Shown here piece by piece: positions 59,241 to 64,000 of a stretch of DNA of 64,000 bases. Numbering within the stretch: the stretch's first letter is position 1; each line of letters begins with the position of its first letter. The position numbers and the translations under genes are program-made. Below the pieces are notes generated by a model that was not told the origin of the DNA, did not search any database, and worked only from the letters and a program-made list of their open reading frames with translations. This DNA comes from Sipunculus nudus (Eukaryota > Annelida > Sipuncula > Golfingiida > Sipunculidae), in assembly GCA_026874595.1 (NCBI GenBank), contig CM049307.1:79958643-80022642 (forward strand). Reading direction: 5' to 3'.

Positions 59241-60090
59241 TAAATATATGCAAATTAGCTAATAAATGATATTACCTAAATTGAAGATTAATCACCACTT
59301 GGCACCTGAGCAAGCAGGCAAACACTGAATTTAATTCTACCAACAAACAGTTTTCTTTTGCTTTAATTTTCAGATCATCGTCGCTTTTCTTATTGCATAT
59401 ATGCATATTTACATATGCAAATCGATTTAACGATGCGCTTGTGTAAATTTCTTATCAAATGATAAACAGATGATACATAAAAATTATAAGCCACAAAAAT
59501 GATCAGTATTTAATGTTAGAATTTTCCTGTAGAAAAAATTAATATTTTAACAATAATTTTAAGTATTTACCTAATTTGCATAGATAACATGCATATAAAT
59601 TCTTAAAAAGCAGATTTTATAGAAACTGATATTGTATTAGATACAATTTGAATATTATATTCCAAAAATACATAACTCTGACCAGGTAAAGCCAAAATAT
59701 CTATGTGTTTCTTTATTATATATTATTTTTCATTAATTTATTAAATTATGCCAATCATTTCATTAAATATGTAAGATTAAAGGTGTCCTTAGCAGGAAAG
59801 GATTCTACAGGAAAAACTACCTTAGGATCAATTAAGAAAAGTTTGGCAGTAACGTTTATGGAATTGTTGTAGAGTTTAATTATGTCTACTGTTGCATATA
59901 TGCAGATTTACATATGCAAATTAGTTAATTAAATGATGCGAATATGTAAATTATGTTATGAAATGATGGACATAATACATTTTATGACTAAATCACAAAA
60001 AGAATCTGTATTTACAATGTTAGGATGTTCCTATAAAAATGCATATTTGAACGATAAACTTAACTATTTACCTAATTTGCATAAATTACA
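59241..60090. repeat. Duplicated AT-rich segment with POU octamer motifs
   Basis: Two diverged copies (about 59390-59600 and 59893-60090, 498 bp apart) share CATATATGCA, TTTACATATGCAAAT and TATTTACCTAATTTGCATA. Octamer ATGCAAAT or its complement occurs at 59248, 59415, 59574, 59914 and 60075. Confidence 0.55.
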
Positions 60091-62148
60091 CACCAGGCCA
60101 ACATAAAAACCTGTCACCATGAAAGTTCAATTCAAACCTGTCAGAACTGAATCGATCGGACACGTTCGCAAGGTTCACCAATTAATATTAGAGTATTTTA
60201 CGTAATCCAGACACAGTTTGATGAATTTTTCAGCGATGGCTGCATGAATGCTCACCAAATTTTATGCAGCGGTTTATTTTGGGGAGGCTTTTAGCATTTA
60301 GTTGAAGCCCCCTTATTTTTGGCTTAATTAAAGCGAGTAAATTACCTCAACCGTTGGACGGGCATTATGTTTTTGCCATCTTTGGTTTTTGTGTTTGTCT
60401 ATGAGCAAGATTACTCAAAATAAGTTATTAACGGGTATGAGGCATATAGATCTTCAAAGTGACAGTTTAATGTTCCTTGCACACGTCTGGATATTTTAGC
60501 CTGTTAAAAGTAAGGTGATAGACAACACTTTACATAATTACAATGACATTACTTATATATCCACTGACAGAACTAGTCTCACACAGCGCTGGCATACCTT
60601 ATAGGACTTTCCGTCTTTTCACACACAAACACACCTACCCCCCCCCCCCCAACACACACCCCTATATGTAAATAAAAAAAACATCCGCTACCTTGATTTA
60701 TTTACGAAACCTTAACACAAAAACTATAATAAATAATGTCGCATTTACATTTAACATTTATATTACTTGTTAATATATGAGCAGCCGGTGGTGCAGTCTT
60801 TGAGTCATACCACTAAGACTATAAAAAAGTTTGTTGTTTGTACGAGATAAATATTTAAATAATTATGTTTTCTGTTATTGTCTGGATTGTAGCCATACAG
60901 CTTACGCATTTAAATGAATTAATTTCTTCAGGAATTATCAATCTTAGCTATTTCATCTTTAGGATAATATATATGGAGTTGCCTGCTGTTACAGGAGACC
61001 GTTTGAACATGGCAAAAAAAAAACAAAAACAAAAACAAATAAACCCAGTGAGATGAACTGTCACAAGGTCCTGTCTGTCTCATTGCATGTAAATATTTCC
61101 TACAGAGGCGAGCGTACAAGTGAATGTGCACTTATGTGTATTATGAGTGTATGTATTTATCAAGAAACTACTGTATGAAAAAGCGATAATTTTTATTTTG
61201 TAGGGTTTGTGTATCAGAGGATAAGGGGTAGACCTAATTTCGATAATTACCTTAACGCCCTCAATTAATCAGCAATTTAGAGTTGCGGTTCTTGAATTAC
61301 CTGCATTCAATCTTCAGTCAACAAACATAGCCCAAAAACGTAGCCAGAAATTGAGCGAATTTATTAATAGGAAAATATATAATGTATAAGTGGATACATG
61401 CGTAATATATATATATAATTTGATATAACAGCCAGTGAAAAGGCAGGTCTCACTTACGTTAGGTAATAATGTTTACTGTAGTATATTTACTGAATGTTCG
61501 TTTACACGATACTGTGTGTTACATGTGTTGTACCCATCACCTCAGCATATTAATTACTGGTTGACAAATAGATACGGTTCTCGGCCTCGTCACGAGACAA
61601 GAAGCAACTTATCAAGTCACCAAACCCTCGGGATTAAGTGATTTATCGAGCTTGGCGTACATAGATTTCCCGGTTATGCATTTATAAAATCGGCTTAAAA
61701 TTATGAAAACATGGATCTGGCCAACTTTCCATTATACACACTACCCCTAGTTCATTATCTCCTCTCTTTTTTCGATGTTTATCTCACTGAGCTTTAAAAG
61801 AGAATTCAATACCATGACCACCCTAATTCGATGGTCAAGTAAGGTATTTGTTCTTCCTAGAATCTAACGGTACATATCATTTAAAATATCACAGTCACCG
61901 AGAATCATACAAAAGTAACTGGTACGTAGAGGCTTGTCAAACTGATCTTTACAAAAACTTTACAAATACGTTTTTCCTTGTCAATGAACAATAGAGTCAC
62001 TTACAATTAACCTACTTACAATTAAAACTATCCGTAAGAAAATAAATTCTGAAGTAGCATGATAAGCAAAAAACACTGTATTATAAACATCTATTATAAA
62101 ATAGATAATGTGTGTGAACACCTGTACATTGTCTTTCTCCAAGTGGAT
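60091..62148. other. No gene seen
   Basis: AT-rich; small poly-C at about 60640-60650 and A-rich CAAAAACAAAAACAAA at about 61010-61040. No exon is supported. Confidence 0.45.
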
Positions 62149-64000
62149 TCATTGTAGTAACTGTAATAAGAGTTCTCTGAGACGAACATAAAGCGTGCAT
62201 GCTTCCTCAGCATTGGTGGGCATTCCTACTCCCAGTTCATCCATAATGCATTCCCCGGCTTCATACACATCACTGTCACATGGTAACTCTTCTTTTGAGT
62301 TGAACATGTGTGTACATTGGTCAAAGGCAGTTGTTGGTACAGCTAGAATGCGGTCAGTCACACCAAAGATTTAGGGTTGATTGTACATCACAAAGGGGCG
62401 CGCGTGCGTCATAGCGTCGTTCCTAGTTCGTCGGATAATATGTAAATTCCACAACAGGACAACCTCATCTAGCTCTTTCTGTCAAAAAAATAAATTAACA
62501 GCAAAATGAATTAACAGCCAAATAAATTAACAGCTATATGAATTATAAAAACAAATTAAAATATGCAATGAAACGAAAGGTGAGTAAACAAATGAAGTTA
62601 ATAAATAGATAAATTATTGATGAAACGATCACTTTGTTCCTTCTGAGGAAAATATATAGATTGCATAAAAAAATTGTAATACAAATAGACACACACACAA
62701 ATGCATTACGTACACACATTCATACACTTATACATACATGTATAAATACAAGGTATATTGATGAACAAATTTCTTTGAATTAAGTATGAATGAGTGAATA
62801 AGTTAAGATACAGAGAGACAGAGAGGAATAAAGAAAGAAGCAAAGAAAGAGAGCATTAAAGACAGAAAGAAGGAAGAATACACAGAATTATTAAAAATTC
62901 ATCAATATATGAATAAATGAATACATATTGACGAAATAATTGTTTATGATGACATGAAAGATTGAATGAATCAATCAATTAACTAATGGTAGCAAACTAA
63001 ATGAGTGAAAGACTGAACGATCAAATGAATGAATGAAAAAATACAGGAGTAAAGACTGACGGAAAAAAATTTCGAACCTGAAAATTTTATTACCTGAATC
63101 AGGTGACTGAAGCAGAAACGTATCAGCTCCTTATCCAGGGAAGAGCCATCAAAATATCCAGCTTCTTTGAGACCATGGAGCAGCTCGATCCAGAACTCCG
63201 AGTTTTGTTTACGTAATATCCCCCACCAGCTTTCTATCCGGGTGTTCGTAGTACTTAATCCGTACAAAAAACAATGATCGCCTCGATCGTCATGTTGGGA
63301 ACGAATCAACATTTGAAGGTCTCTAACTGAAGAATTTTCGGTGCCCCTATCAGCTCTTATCGTTCTTGGACATCCACCCCTACTTAACACCGCATTGACA
63401 TAGTAACCGGCAATCGTTTTAGGATTGCTGTTACATTGTGAAGCCTCCATCCAGATAATATATCTTGAAAAACCGTCGATGCATCCATTTATTCCTATAC
63501 CATAAGATGTGAGTTTATCATAAGAATCAATGTGCCAGTTTTCATTGGGACCACACGCATAGTATCGTCTTCGCACTAGTCTTCTTCTGGTCCTCAGTTC
63601 AACACCTTCAGGGTCCAGTATGCTCAGTAGTATTCGGACATTTTCTCTGCAGATCTTGTAGCCTGATAATTTGCATTTAAGATGCATCATCCGGTAGCCA
63701 TGCTGCCGACCCGAGAAACGTAACTGCCGCTCGATGAAACTCGCCACACGTAAAGTCTCCAGGTCGTTCCTTTATGTTCGGATGAAGCTTTTCTCCTTCA
63801 GAAGACGCCGCAAATGCCTTTCTGATAATACATAGCCATGATTATGAGCTAGACATGTAACTGTCTCTCTTTGTGTAAATCCGAGAAAATGATAGAAATG
63901 AATTAAATCACCCCTTTCACGGTTCATCATATAGTGATTATCTTGAACTTTTCCCGTGTTTATCCTACACAAAGCATCAAATGGTATTAAACCTCTACGA
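62149..64000 (-). pseudogene. rve integrase core-domain gene, two exons seen, two in-frame stops
   Basis: Exon 1 (from beyond the edge to 63094) carries a helix-turn-helix-like N-part (FTQRETVTCLAHNHG, LSERHLRRLLKE), then ERQLRFSGRQHGYRMMHLKC, LDPEGVELRTRRRLVRRRYY and the integrase core: Asp in NWHIDSYDKL, Asp in RADRGTEN and Glu in TRIESWWGIL form the DDE set. It ends LIQ|GTAATA. Exon 2 (62478-62149) follows TTGACAG in phase 0: ELDEVVLLWNLHIIRR, RPFVMYNQP, FGVTDRILAV and a C-terminus ending TGA. Stops: TAA at 63772-63774 after SFIRT, and TAA at 62371-62373 after YNQP, both inside otherwise continuous frames. This family is a multicopy, transposon-derived integrase gene in many aquatic animals. 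A low-complexity GA/ATGA-rich intron lies between. Confidence 0.8.
62485..63090. repeat. Low-complexity intron sequence
   Basis: AATAAATTAACAGC-type repeats at 62485-62550, GA/AAAG-rich at 62810-62880 and GAATGAATGA-like at 63000-63040, all inside the integrase-gene intron. Confidence 0.7.

Overview
This is a 64-kb piece of a gene-poor, AT-rich animal nuclear genome. Short exons with GT..AG introns, many (TA)n and (CA)n microsatellites and dense old transposons mark it as metazoan. Abundant tandem-unit elements that end in a hairpin plus (GTCY)n or CCG-rich runs, a V-domain-like SINE, a SAM/HECT-like gene and a P2X7-ballast-like gene point to a mollusc, most likely a bivalve. The lineage is inferred; no species is claimed.

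Layout. 1-2.7 kb: two decayed multi-exon relics facing each other, an unknown conserved gene (+) and a DUF6589-like gene (-). 3.5-4.3 kb: the 3' end of a CR1/L2-type LINE. 4.3-5.6 kb: hairpin-ended tandem element, family A. 6.0-16.1 kb: a broken Kolobok-like DDE transposase gene (+) and a P2X7-ballast zinc-binding gene (-), tail to tail with about 160 bp between their stops, possibly one two-gene transposon. 20.0-21.1 kb: a small unknown gene (-) with two phase-matched exons and a consensus CRE upstream. 26.3-26.9 kb: a miniature LTR element in LTR-int-LTR-int-LTR form whose LTR carries tRNA-like A and B boxes. 27.4-29.3 kb and 32.6-43 kb: large copies of hairpin-ended tandem elements (families B, C, D, E), two of them cutting into a decayed Gypsy retrotransposon (gag at 38.9 kb, zinc knuckle and pol at 42.9-44.5 kb, LTR-like end to about 45.3 kb). 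47.5-51.1 kb: the only intact gene, a predicted 670-residue SAM-like plus HECT-like protein in two coding exons; a 48-nt inverted repeat flanks its first coding exon. 52.6-53.6 kb: second family A element. 55-56 kb: tRNA-derived SINEs. 57.1-57.7 kb: a MITE with long terminal inverted repeats. 59.2-60.1 kb: an AT-rich duplicated stretch rich in POU octamer sites. 62.1-64 kb: an rve-integrase gene (-) inactivated by two in-frame stops.

How it fits together. Nearly all coding sequence comes from mobile elements at various stages of decay; the HECT-like gene and perhaps the small gene at 20-21 kb are the likely host genes. The most unusual signals are a 12-bp palindrome (GGTGGCGCCACC) embedded in the tandem units of several otherwise different element families, the tRNA-like sequence inside a miniature LTR, the convergent transposase/P2X7-like pair, and the inverted repeat around the HECT-like exon.
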